From positions 1 through 64,000 of the forward strand of contig JAPLDP010000033.1 in the NCBI GenBank assembly GCA_026391695.1: 64,000 nt of DNA, in the 5' to 3' direction. The first letter of the stretch is position 1. Each line of letters begins with the position of its first letter. Of this stretch, positions 17,306-25,792 are shown one piece after another. The translations under genes were made by a program, and so were the position numbers. The notes beneath the pieces are model-generated. The model saw nothing but the letters and a program-made list of their open reading frames with translations, had not been told where the DNA came from and did no database searches. This DNA comes from Bacteroidota bacterium. Lineage in GTDB: Bacteria; Bacteroidota; Bacteroidia; Bacteroidales; JAGONC01.

Positions 17306-18201
17306 TATGATTTATCCAATAATTCCAGAAAGTATTTTTCCAGTGTTTTCTTTCGTTGTGCCAGATGTGACAGGACAATGCCTTTTTTGTACAGGAACCT
17401 GTTCAGCTCCAGTGTGGAGGTATTTCCCGACAGTTTGACAATGAGCCTGTCGCCTTCCTGAACACTTTCAACTACCTTATCGTATTGACTGATGGCCAGT
17501 TTCAGCTTATCCATGTGGTCAGTGCTGATTTCAACCAGGACTGTCTCGCTGAGGATCTCATTTACATTACCATAAAACAGTTTTTTCCCTTTTTCAAGAA
17601 CAACCACATGGGAGCAAGTTTTCTGTACTTCGTCGAGCAGGTGGCTGGCAAGTATGATGGTGATACCCTCGGTAGCAACACGGTTGATAAGTGTCCGCAC
17701 TTCTGCTATGCCCTGCGGGTCCAGCCCGTTGGTGGGTTCATCCAGGATCAGGACATCGGGGCTGCACAGAAGGGCAGCGGCAATAGCCATACGCTGCCGC
17801 ATGCCATAGGAAAATGTGCTGAACTTGCTGTTACGTCGGTCATAAAGACTTACAAGTTCAAGGTTCTTATCTATCTCATGATACGATACCTCTTTGATGT
17901 CACAAATGATCTGCAGATTTTTGATGGCAGACAGATAAGGATAAAACAGCGGCTGTTCAAGGATGGACCCTATCCGTTTCCGGCTGGTATGCGACGGTGG
18001 TTTACCAAACCAGGAATAGCTGCCCTGTGTTGGATTGATCACACCCAGGATCATTCCGAGGGTCGTGGTCTTCCCGCTGCCATTCGGCCCCAGTATGCCG
18101 CACACCTCTCCCTGGCGCACCTCCAGCGACACATCCTCTACAGCATGGATGTGCCCAAAATGCTTGGTGAGATTGTTTATAGTCAATACGACGTCGGCCA
18201 A
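17305..18201 (-). CDS. ABC transporter ATP-binding protein
   Basis: A 298-residue ATPase partner of the permease. Walker A is GPNGSGKT (residues 38-45), the signature region is FSYGMRQRM, and Walker B with catalytic Glu is VLILDEP, followed by the D-loop TNGLD. The last ~75 residues form a C-terminal domain found in drug/bacitracin-type exporters. The start is a TTG at 18201 giving MADVVLTINN; I see no in-frame ATG upstream that fits. It is first gene of a two-gene operon with the permease. Confidence 0.9.
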   Translation of the reverse strand: MADVVLTINNLTKHFGHIHAVEDVSLEVRQGEVCGILGPNGSGKTTTLGMILGVINPTQGSYSWFGKPPSHTSRKRIGSILEQPLFYPYLSAIKNLQIICDIKEVSYHEIDKNLELVSLYDRRNSKFSTFSYGMRQRMAIAAALLCSPDVLILDEPTNGLDPQGIAEVRTLINRVATEGITIILASHLLDEVQKTCSHVVVLEKGKKLFYGNVNEILSETVLVEISTDHMDKLKLAISQYDKVVESVQEGDRLIVKLSGNTSTLELNRFLYKKGIVLSHLAQRKKTLEKYFLELLDKS

Positions 18202-18303
18202 GGAGATGTAGTTGAACAGTTTATGTTATGAGACGAAGATAAGATGTTTTTATTACATGATACAGAAAATTATTTTCCCATGCTGGCGCATTAGCGGCTA
18301 TTA

Positions 18304-18429
18304 AGCAGGGAAAAGAAGTTGAACGAGGCGAAGCCGAGTGAAATCCCGACGAAAGTCGGGAGATGAAGAATTAAAGATACAAAATAAAAAATTCTTCATC
18401 AAATATTTTTCATTCTTCATCTCCCGGCC
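18304..18429 (-). repeat. ~126-bp element, left copy flanking the T9SS gene (repeat copy B)
   Basis: Contains the dispersed palindromic core (18319-18361, reverse orientation) and a perfect 15-base inverted repeat (18357-18371 with 18412-18426, CGGGAGATGAAGAAT). It shares order and most bases with the element at 19877-20009 on the other side of the T9SS gene. The remainder of the gap 18202-18659 is AT-rich with no gene seen. Confidence 0.7.
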
Positions 18430-18659
18430 AAAACTCTACTGACTTTCACTTAAAATGAATGTCAAATTACAGTAGGACATTTCATCATCCCGTTTTACAT
18501 ATTTCTTACAATTGCATTATGTATTTTGTACTTTTATGCATTCCAAAGAAACTCTGATACATTTTTATTCAAACTTCAATACAAATAGAAATTGACGATC
18601 AGAAAAAAAATTACACAGCCGAAATCAATAAATACTTTACATAACTAAAAACCTAGGCA

Positions 18660-19871
18660 ATGAAAAAGTCACCATTACTTTTAGTTTTTTTCTGCCTTTT
18701 CAGCATCACATCTTAGGCTCAGACAAGAGGAGCCTTGCGCGGCGAAATTTATGTCTCATCCCAAACATATGGCGGGTATGACGGCATGCATTATGCCATA
18801 TTTTATTCGTCAAATAACGGGGAAACCATGACTTTGGAGTACGAAAATGTTGAGAACCAACCTGGGGTTATGTGGGTGAGTTTTGTGCTTGGCGATGCCA
18901 CACCAGGTGTCGTATATAATCAGTATACTTACGGAATGAATAAATTGTGGGTGAGCTTTGATTATGGGGTGAATTGGGAATATAGAGGAAATAATCCCGA
19001 TTATACCCATTTTTTTAGTGGTGTTAATCCGGGATTAATTTTTAAAGGAAATTATGAAGGTTTTTTTAAAAGTATAGATTATGGATTATCATTTGAACTT
19101 CTGCCTATTACCGTTATTTGCCCTTTTACAGAAGTCGGCTTTATTGAACCGGAATTTTTTGGTATTTATGGTGAACCTGGTGTTGGTTATAACTTTGTAC
19201 ATAGTGTTGATTATGGACAAACCTATACTGAAATCCCAATCGACAGTTCAGTTGCTTTTTGGCAGATATCCGGCATTTATCCTCAAATTTCTCGGGGTAC
19301 TGAGCCGGGTGAATTGTACCTTGTTTCATGGTGGCCTGATTATCATTATAAAATATTTCATAGCATCGATACTGGATATTCATGGACGCTTAAATTTGAA
19401 TCTGGTTTTATTGACTTATACGATTGGTCAGTAAAATACTTGGCCGGACGTCAATCAGGATCCTTTTATGTGTTCCGCTCCACGTTAGATCCGACTTTAA
19501 ATCATAGGTTGTATTATATTGATTATAGTGAGGATTACGGAGAAACATTCATAACATATTTCCATGAACTTGATTCCATTTATACATCTGTAGCTGTCAT
19601 CCAAAAAACTGATCTGAGGTTGTCGGCTTCGCCAAATCCATTTTCCGATAAAACCAATATCGTTTTTTCCATTACCCATGCAGCAAGAATTTCGATAAAA
19701 GTCTACAACGTCTTCGGCGCTCTTGTAGAAATTCTTTTTGATGAATTTACCGAAACAGGCGAGCATCGGTTTACCTGGTCACCGAAAAACCTCTCTGAAG
19801 GGATTTATTACTATTCCCTCGAAGTGAATAATGAGAAGAAAGAGGTGAAAAAGATGATTTTGCTGAGGTAA
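18660..19871 (+). pseudogene. T9SS type A sorting protein, amber stop in signal peptide
   Basis: Reading from ATG 18660 gives a good signal peptide (MKKSPLLLVFFCLFSITS), then TAG at 18714, then in the same frame AQTRGALRGEIYVSS and 385 more codons. The expected residue at the stop is Gln (CAG to TAG is one transition), giving the classic signal-peptidase site SQAQ. The mature region has BNR/sortilin-like repeats (SVDYGQTYTEIP, SIDTGYSWTLKFE) and ends in a complete T9SS tail (SPNPFSDKTNI ... EGIYYYSLEVNN ... KMILLR). Without readthrough or a sequencing error the protein would not be exported. An internal TTG at 18735 could start a signal-less form. Confidence 0.75.
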
Positions 19872-19876
19872 AAATG

Positions 19877-20009
19877 GGCCGGGAAATGAAGTTGAACGAG
19901 GCTAAACTGAGTGAAATCCCGACGAAAGTCGGGAAATTAAGAATAAGGCTTACAAAATGAAGCATTTTTCATCATACATTTTTCATTCTTCATACTTCAT
20001 CTCCCGGCC
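19877..20009 (-). repeat. ~133-bp element with terminal inverted repeats, right copy (repeat copy C)
   Basis: Ends are inverted repeats of 16 bases with one mismatch (GGCCGGGAAATGAAGT at the left, ACTTCATCTCCCGGCC at the right). It contains the dispersed core at 19892-19934. The compact size, terminal inverted repeats and lack of coding sequence resemble a MITE-like element (inference). It directly follows the stop of the broken T9SS gene. Confidence 0.65.
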
Positions 20010-20067
20010 AACACAAAGCTTTTGGTTATCCCTGTTAACGCAAGTTTACTAGACATGTCTGCTAAGA

Positions 20068-22776
20068 TCAGGATGACTTGTCTCTCGTGAATCGTTCAAA
20101 GATTTTTCGTTCTTCCTGACTGAATTCATAAAGAGCTTTCTTGTCTTTTTTAAGGAAGTACCTTATGCCGATATCGAGATATCTGAGTGGATAGATGAAA
20201 TCTGGTAAACCTGCAAATAATTCATTCAATATTTGCTTCAGAATTTCAAACTTCATCGGGTCGATTTTGTTGTTTTTCCGTAATAATCCGAAAACAATAT
20301 TGGAAATAAGAGCTACCAGATGGTCCAGAGCTCCTTCACTTTCGCACAATGTTAATAGCCTGCTTAACACTTCCTTGATTTCAGTTTCACCGTTGTTGTT
20401 GATTAATCGTAATAAGGCATCTTCAATTCCAATCAGCTTAGGTAATCGGCCTTTTACTCTAAAAAATGCATCAACTTCAGTAATTGCAAGCTGTATTTCC
20501 TTCAGGGCAAACAAAACTTCCAAATAGGTTGAGAAATATAAAAACAAATCATTCTCATCTTCGTCGTAAGAGAAGCTGATAGCTTTTTGCAAGGCCTCTT
20601 TTGCCTTATTTAGCTGTCCATAACGATCAAATGAAACCCCAAGATTATTCCACACCCCGGCATCTTTTGGGTCGATTTCGATAGCTGAAGAATAATCCGA
20701 GATAGCGCCATTATAATCCTGCAACTCTGATTTAACAACACCCCTGGCGATTAAGGCACTAGTGTTTTTTGGGTCGATTTCAATAGCTAAAGAAAAATCC
20801 GATATGGCGCCCTGATAATCCTGCAAATTTGATTTAGCAATGCCCCGGTTGAAATATGCCTTGGCATCTTTTAGATCGATTTCGATGGCTGATGAATAGT
20901 CCAATACGGCGCCCTTATAATCCTGTATTTCTGATTTAGCATAACCTCGGTGGAAAAAGGCCTCAGCATCTTTTGGGTCGATTTCGATAGCTGAAGAATA
21001 ATCCGATATGGCGCCATGATAATCCTGCATTTCTGATTTAACGTAGCCCCGATAAAAATAGGCCTTGACATCTTTTGGGTCGATTTCGATGGCTGAAGAA
21101 TAATCCGAGATAGCGCCCTCATAATCTTGCATATTTGATTTAGCAAGTCCCCTGTAGAAATAGGCATCTGCATCTTTTGGATTAATTTCGATGGCTTTCC
21201 CAAGAGCTTCAATGGCATCCCCGTATTTACCAACTATGGCACTGGCTGTACCTATTATTCCAAGGATAAAATTGTTGTTGGGCATACTCACAAGGGCATC
21301 CCGTGCCATTTCAATCACTTTTTCCCATTCCCCGGAGTCCCCCAGTGATATAAGACTTTTAATAAAAGATTGATCTAACTCTTTCCAGGTGGATATCTCA
21401 TCAATTAACCGGCCGGCCTCTTCCGGATCACAGCAGGATTCCAGCTTCCTGATATCTTCTTCATTTACTGTCCAATGTTTTAAATAGTCGGATCTTACTA
21501 TTTCATAAATTCTGGCTTCATCATTATAGAGCCTTTTGAGCGGCTCCGGTTGAAAACGTTCCAAATAGGTATAACTGAGATATTTTGCTTTCAATTGCCC
21601 AGAAGAAAAAACCTTGCCTAAAAAGTTGGTGAACAATTTGATAATTCCATTACGGTCTTCATTGATTTCGATGCACATACGTAGAAGAGGTTCACTGATA
21701 TCATAGTACTTGTCTCTTCCTGTTTCGTTTACCGGATGTAAGTATCCCAATCGCTGCAGTTCCGAGATTAGTTTGGATATTGTATTTTTGTCGAGGAAAC
21801 AATCCCGGGCTATGTCGGCACCTTTTTGGGGATTGCGTTTAAGGCTGAGGTATTGAATTATTTTCTGCTGCTGGGGCGAAAGGTTTCTGATAAAACTATC
21901 ATAATAGGGCTTCAGTTCGTCAAGGGATTTAAGAAAAACTTCCGAGAGTTCGCTCCTGAAATCCGCTTTCAGGAAATCATAAAACACCAGTAAGAGCCGG
22001 TGGTTGCCCCTGGTAAATTCATGTATGGTTTCGAGATAACCTTTTCCTGTGGGCGTTTCCATAAATTTCACCATGTCCTCATTACCCTCGGCCTGGCTCA
22101 CCTTTTTAATAAATTCCAGAGATTCGTCAAGATCGAGCCGTTTAAGATGGATTATATCGAAGAATCCATAAAGAGGATTGGAATCATTAGAAAGGCTTTC
22201 AATAAGTGATTGATTGGTAGCAATGATTGAAACCTGGTTGAATTGCTGAATAAAGTCCCTGAGGCGGGATATCTCTATCACCTTATTCTTCCAATCCATC
22301 CCCCGCATGACGGTATCAAAGTTTTCGATAAGGATAAGCAGAATTTTTTTATCAAGAAAGCGACGCAGGATTTTTTCAGCGCTATTAGTCCACTCCCTGG
22401 GTGGGATTTCTTTCAACTGCTCGACCTCATTAATAAGGAATTCAGTTTTAACTGGATCATCACTCCACCGCTTTAATGCTTCAAAGATGCGCTGTAACAA
22501 ATCAAAATACGAGCCTATTCCGGTTTCTTCTTCTACCATGTAAGCGATTTCATGCTTGCGCATGTACTTGTCGTTTTTTGACAAGCGTTCATATACGAGC
22601 CTGAGGATATGGGTTTTACCGCTGCCTCGTGGGCCAATGATAAGATGCTGTGAAGGCATACCACCTTTCGTTTGTTGCAGTTGTGCTTCAACCAGCATGT
22701 CAACTATATGCTTCCGCCCGGTGAGCATTTTTTCCAACTTCGCAGGATTCTCTATTTTTGCATTAAATAAGTACAT
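20068..22776 (-). CDS. AAA ATPase - winged helix - TPR protein
   Basis: About 902 residues from ATG 22776 (MYLFNAKIENP); an upstream ATG at 22812 would overlap the preceding reading frame. The N-terminal part is a P-loop ATPase: IIGPRGSGKTH as Walker A and ILLILIENFD as Walker B, with a sensor-like SIIATNQS. A winged-helix domain follows (SPQQQKIIQYLSLKRNP ... ISKLISELQRLGYL). Residues ~525-735 are six nearly identical 34-residue TPR units (AIEIDPKDA ... RGYAKSEMQDY.GAISDYSS), then further helical repeats. The build is like STAND signalling ATPases. It lies 11 bases after a small ATPase gene on the same strand. Function unknown. Confidence 0.85.
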   Translation of the reverse strand: MYLFNAKIENPAKLEKMLTGRKHIVDMLVEAQLQQTKGGMPSQHLIIGPRGSGKTHILRLVYERLSKNDKYMRKHEIAYMVEEETGIGSYFDLLQRIFEALKRWSDDPVKTEFLINEVEQLKEIPPREWTNSAEKILRRFLDKKILLILIENFDTVMRGMDWKNKVIEISRLRDFIQQFNQVSIIATNQSLIESLSNDSNPLYGFFDIIHLKRLDLDESLEFIKKVSQAEGNEDMVKFMETPTGKGYLETIHEFTRGNHRLLLVFYDFLKADFRSELSEVFLKSLDELKPYYDSFIRNLSPQQQKIIQYLSLKRNPQKGADIARDCFLDKNTISKLISELQRLGYLHPVNETGRDKYYDISEPLLRMCIEINEDRNGIIKLFTNFLGKVFSSGQLKAKYLSYTYLERFQPEPLKRLYNDEARIYEIVRSDYLKHWTVNEEDIRKLESCCDPEEAGRLIDEISTWKELDQSFIKSLISLGDSGEWEKVIEMARDALVSMPNNNFILGIIGTASAIVGKYGDAIEALGKAIEINPKDADAYFYRGLAKSNMQDYEGAISDYSSAIEIDPKDVKAYFYRGYVKSEMQDYHGAISDYSSAIEIDPKDAEAFFHRGYAKSEIQDYKGAVLDYSSAIEIDLKDAKAYFNRGIAKSNLQDYQGAISDFSLAIEIDPKNTSALIARGVVKSELQDYNGAISDYSSAIEIDPKDAGVWNNLGVSFDRYGQLNKAKEALQKAISFSYDEDENDLFLYFSTYLEVLFALKEIQLAITEVDAFFRVKGRLPKLIGIEDALLRLINNNGETEIKEVLSRLLTLCESEGALDHLVALISNIVFGLLRKNNKIDPMKFEILKQILNELFAGLPDFIYPLRYLDIGIRYFLKKDKKALYEFSQEERKIFERFTRDKSS
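20640..21200 (-). repeat. 102-bp tandem coding repeats (TPR units)
   Basis: Six consecutive units of 102 bases encode the TPR array. They are highly similar in DNA as well as protein (the segment for EIDPKDA recurs with almost no synonymous change), which points to recent duplication or gene conversion and possible copy-number variation. Confidence 0.7.
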
Positions 22777-22787
22777 AGCATGAAGAA

Positions 22788-23962
22788 TTAAGTATAATTT
22801 AGTTTCCACCATTTTTTTAAAAGGCTATACCTGAATGAATAACTTATTGTATCTTCATCATCTAACCTGTCCAAATACATATCCTCATATAGCTCCCTAA
22901 GCATTCCAGAAATTTCGGAATCATCGGCTACTATGTTTTGTTTCACAAGGTTGATAAGTTTATTGGACGTGATTGGTTCCGCACTTTTACATAAAATACG
23001 CAAGAGTTCATGAGCCATTTTTTTTCCTTATCGGCATAATAAGTATCAATACGTTCGGTAAAATGCCCGAACTGGTTATTATGCTCGCGGGCCGAAACGA
23101 ACTCTGAAATGGTTTTATCAATTACTTCATTTGAAACAGAATTACTTTGTGCATTAAGTTTCAGTTGAGTAAATATTCGGTCGATAAAAAAAGGGAGGTA
23201 GGAGGTGGCTTTTGCCAGATGAGAAATATCGGAAATATGCATTTGGTTTTTTTTTGATAAATGCCTGATCAGTGCCTCGGCATCTGAAGGACTCATTTCT
23301 TGTACAATATAGTGATGCATATTATTAAGCGGAGCTCCGCTGTATCTATGTTCCTTCTTCAGATAATTGATAACGAGGTTCATGCCAACAGAACCACAAT
23401 AGATAAACCTGAGGCCGGAACGTTTTTCATATTTCTCCCTGATTGTCCTTAGTTCATCCAGTATTTCTTCGGCCTGGATGTGATTACCATTACTAATAAG
23501 GTTCCACAGCATTTTAGGAAACTCGTCCAGCATGAGAATGACTCTATCCTTGTGTTTTGAGATAAGATCATCAATAATTAGATTGAAGATGACTTTCCAG
23601 TGTCTGGTAAATTCGGGAGTTTTAAAATAACCAAAATCTTTGTTCCCTAAATTGTGGTTTAGCCAGTCAAGTACTTTTTTGAAATCGTTTTTCTTTATCA
23701 ATCCTTGTTCAATCAGTCTTTCCCTGATTACATTCACAAATTCTTCGGCAGTCTGTACCGATTCGACAAAGCAGAGCATTGACTTCTGTCCGTATGAGGA
23801 GATTTCATCCATTTTGGTGAGAATCATTGTTTTACCCATTCTGCGGACGGAACTTATCACCACACTACAGTGTTCAAGGATGATCCGGAGATCATTAATT
23901 TCTTTTTCCCTTCCGATTATATCAGATACAATTGGTTTCATAATACTGATTTTAATATTCAT
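22788..23962 (-). pseudogene. archaeal-type AAA ATPase, split by a frameshift at an A8 run
   Basis: The first part (23962 down to ~23020) encodes an ATPase of the PF01637-like type: GREKEINDLR, then a degenerate Walker A SVRRMGKT and Walker B VILMLDEFP. After ERIDTYYADKEKK the frame goes off into a poor ending. A -1 shift at the A8 run (23018-23025) continues into MAHELLRILCKSAEPITSNKL ... SYSFRYSLLKKWWKLN, which is the winged-helix C-terminal domain this family has. Combined length ~378 residues is normal. Possible starts are 23962 and 23941. Either the gene is broken, or slippage on the A-run (programmed or phase-variable) yields full protein, or it is a homopolymer sequencing error. Confidence 0.75.
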
Positions 23963-23965
23963 TTA

Positions 23966-23993
23966 TATCGTACGATAAAAACATCGTACGATA
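23966..23993 (-). promoter_or_regulatory. two copies of the palindrome ATCGTACGAT, 16 bp apart
   Basis: Perfect 10-base palindromes at 23967-23976 and 23983-23992, each followed by AAAAA. The 16-base period is about one and a half helical turns. They lie immediately before the start of the small ATPase gene, where an operator would be expected. Confidence 0.6.
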
Positions 23994-24062
23994 AAAATAG
24001 CGCAAATATAATACATTTTTTTGTAAATCCGGTATTTCGTAGAATTTTTTTTGATTTTTAGA

Positions 24063-24094
24063 ACCACTCGCTGCAAACGCGCGCCAGCGGTGGT
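24063..24094. repeat. hairpin ACCAC-T-CGCTG ... CAGCG-GTGGT
   Basis: Ten-base-pair stem with a one-base bulge and an 11-base GC-rich loop (CAAACGCGCGC), in an otherwise AT-rich gap between the ATPase promoter and the RsmI-like gene end. It could be a terminator for the gene on - (no T-run) or a fragment of a dispersed element. Confidence 0.5.
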
Positions 24095-24122
24095 AGTATA
24101 GGTAGTACTACTGACCGGGATT

Positions 24123-24836
24123 TTATTTGTAAATCAGAAACACCGCCGGCCTCTTATTTATTTCGGGTCTGTCTTTCTTCCATTCACTGATGCTCAAAGT
24201 TCTGATGAACTCAGCGTCCGTTGTCAGGTCGCAGGCAATGCACAGCATCGTCTCGGATGCGCATACCTCTATTACAGACTCGAACATCACCATGTTCCTG
24301 TATGGGGCTTCGATGAAAATTTGCGTCTGGCTGTCTTTATAGACTTTTTTCTCCAATTCTTTTAATGACCGGAGTCTCTCATTTTTATTGACAGGCAGAT
24401 AGCCATGGAAGACAAAGTTCTGTCCGTTGAAACCCGATGCCATGAGTGCCAGGATGATCGACGATGGACCGGTTAAGGGAACCACACGGATGCCACTAAG
24501 GTGTGCTTCCCTGACAATACCGGCACCTGGATCAGCCACACATGGCGCCCCAGCTTCCGATAATAGCCCTATATCATTGCCGGATAGCAGTGAATCAATG
24601 ACAGGACGGATATCTCCCTCTTCCGAATGTTCATTGTAAATATAAAACCTGACAGTCTCAAAGTCCCTCATATAACCTATCCTACGAAGAAATCTCCGTG
24701 CAGTTCTTTCTTCTTCAACGACAAATTCACTGAGTTGCAACATAATTTCCCTGTTTCGGACCGGTATGACAAGGTCGATGTCAGAATCGCCAATTGCCGA
24801 GGGGAGTAAATAAAGTTTTCCGTTCATCTTATCCAT
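24123..24836 (-). CDS. RsmI-like SAM-dependent methyltransferase (tetrapyrrole methylase fold)
   Basis: A 237-residue protein of the SAM-dependent tetrapyrrole-methylase fold, related to RsmI, which 2'-O-methylates C1402 of 16S rRNA. Conserved motifs are LLSEAGAPCVADPG, VVPLTGPSSIILALMASGFNGQNFVFHGYLP and the IEAPYRN segment. It is shorter than E. coli RsmI (286 residues) and its N-terminus lacks the usual G-rich TPIGNL start (it reads LYLLPSAIGD), so it is the divergent Bacteroidota paralogue. The start may be 24836 (13-base overlap with the upstream gene) or 24827 (ATGA overlap). Third gene of the dnaA operon. Confidence 0.8.
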   Translation of the reverse strand: MDKMNGKLYLLPSAIGDSDIDLVIPVRNREIMLQLSEFVVEEERTARRFLRRIGYMRDFETVRFYIYNEHSEEGDIRPVIDSLLSGNDIGLLSEAGAPCVADPGAGIVREAHLSGIRVVPLTGPSSIILALMASGFNGQNFVFHGYLPVNKNERLRSLKELEKKVYKDSQTQIFIEAPYRNMVMFESVIEVCASETMLCIACDLTTDAEFIRTLSISEWKKDRPEINKRPAVFLIYK

Positions 24837-25792
24837 GATATCTTCATCAAATCAACATTCCCACCCGATAAAATAATCCCGATCTTTTTACCTTTTATCT
24901 CCAAAGCCTGGATATCACCCGATTTGCTGATTTCGAGGAGAGCAGCTACCGGCACGGCTGATGAGGGCTCAATAATGATTTTCATCCGTTCCCATATCAA
25001 TTTCATGGCGTCGATGATACTCTCCTCCCTGACTGTCAATATTTTATGAACATAATCAAGGATGATTGGGAATGTCAGGCTTCCTAAAGAGGTCAGTAAT
25101 CCGTCGGCAATGGTATTGGGATTGACTGAGGGGACAAATTTCCTGGTTGTGAACGACAGGAAAGCATCGTTGGCCTGTTGAGGTTCGGATCCCACGACTA
25201 AAGTCGTGGGGGAGATATAGGCGGTGATGAGAGCAGTGCCACTCAACAGGCCACCGCCGCCGACAGGGGTGAGGATATAATCGAGGTGGGGCACATCTTC
25301 GATAAGTTCTTTTGCCGCTGTCGCCTGACCAGCAATAGTCCGGTAATCATTATAGGGATGCAGCTCTGTGGCATTCGTCTTGGCCATGACCACTTTCAGG
25401 GTTTCTTCTCTGGATGCGAGAGTGGGTTTACAGAAGGTGATGATGCCGCCATAGTTCCGCACAGCGTCTACCTTTACATTGGATGATGTTTCGGGCATCA
25501 CAATGTATGCCTTAATGCTGCGGTTATGCGCGGCCAGAGCCAGCGCCTGGGCATGGTTGCCGGAGGAATGTGTGCAGACACCATTCTTCACCTCCTCATC
25601 CGTGAGTGAGAAAACTCCATTGGTAGCACCGCGAAATTTGAATGCTCCTGCCTTCTGAAAATTTTCACATTTAAAAAATACTTCAGCACCCAGCAGGGCA
25701 TTAATATTTTTTGAGGTCAGGATGGGTGTGCGGTGAATATAGTAGTGAATACGTTTGGCTGCCTGTTCAATGGCCTTCAGGTCGGGAACCAT
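24824..25792 (-). CDS. threonine/serine dehydratase-like PLP enzyme
   Basis: Fold-type II pyridoxal-phosphate enzyme of 322 residues, cytosolic. Lys52 in KAGAFKFRGA is the PLP-binding lysine; SSGNHAQALA and the phosphate-binding loop VGGGGLLSG are present. Without a C-terminal ACT domain it resembles catabolic threonine dehydratase or serine racemase rather than biosynthetic IlvA. Its start overlaps the dnaA stop by one base (TAATG), and its stop overlaps the RsmI-like gene, so the three form a coupled operon. A 20-base palindrome lies inside the coding sequence at 25191-25210. Confidence 0.87.
   Translation of the reverse strand: MVPDLKAIEQAAKRIHYYIHRTPILTSKNINALLGAEVFFKCENFQKAGAFKFRGATNGVFSLTDEEVKNGVCTHSSGNHAQALALAAHNRSIKAYIVMPETSSNVKVDAVRNYGGIITFCKPTLASREETLKVVMAKTNATELHPYNDYRTIAGQATAAKELIEDVPHLDYILTPVGGGGLLSGTALITAYISPTTLVVGSEPQQANDAFLSFTTRKFVPSVNPNTIADGLLTSLGSLTFPIILDYVHKILTVREESIIDAMKLIWERMKIIIEPSSAVPVAALLEISKSGDIQALEIKGKKIGIILSGGNVDLMKISWIR
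25191..25210. repeat. palindrome CCCACGAC-TAAA-GTCGTGGG inside a coding region
   Basis: Perfect 8-base arms with a 4-base loop, within the threonine dehydratase-like gene, encoding part of SPTTLVVGSEP. The reading frame and the family length are kept here. Confidence 0.7.

Noticed and set aside
17485-18231. 248-codon open frame on the + strand
   Set aside because: It lies opposite the ABC ATPase gene, which has all its motifs; the + frame has no recognisable domain.
18714-18716. TAG recoded as glutamine
   Set aside because: Other clear genes in the window end in TAG.
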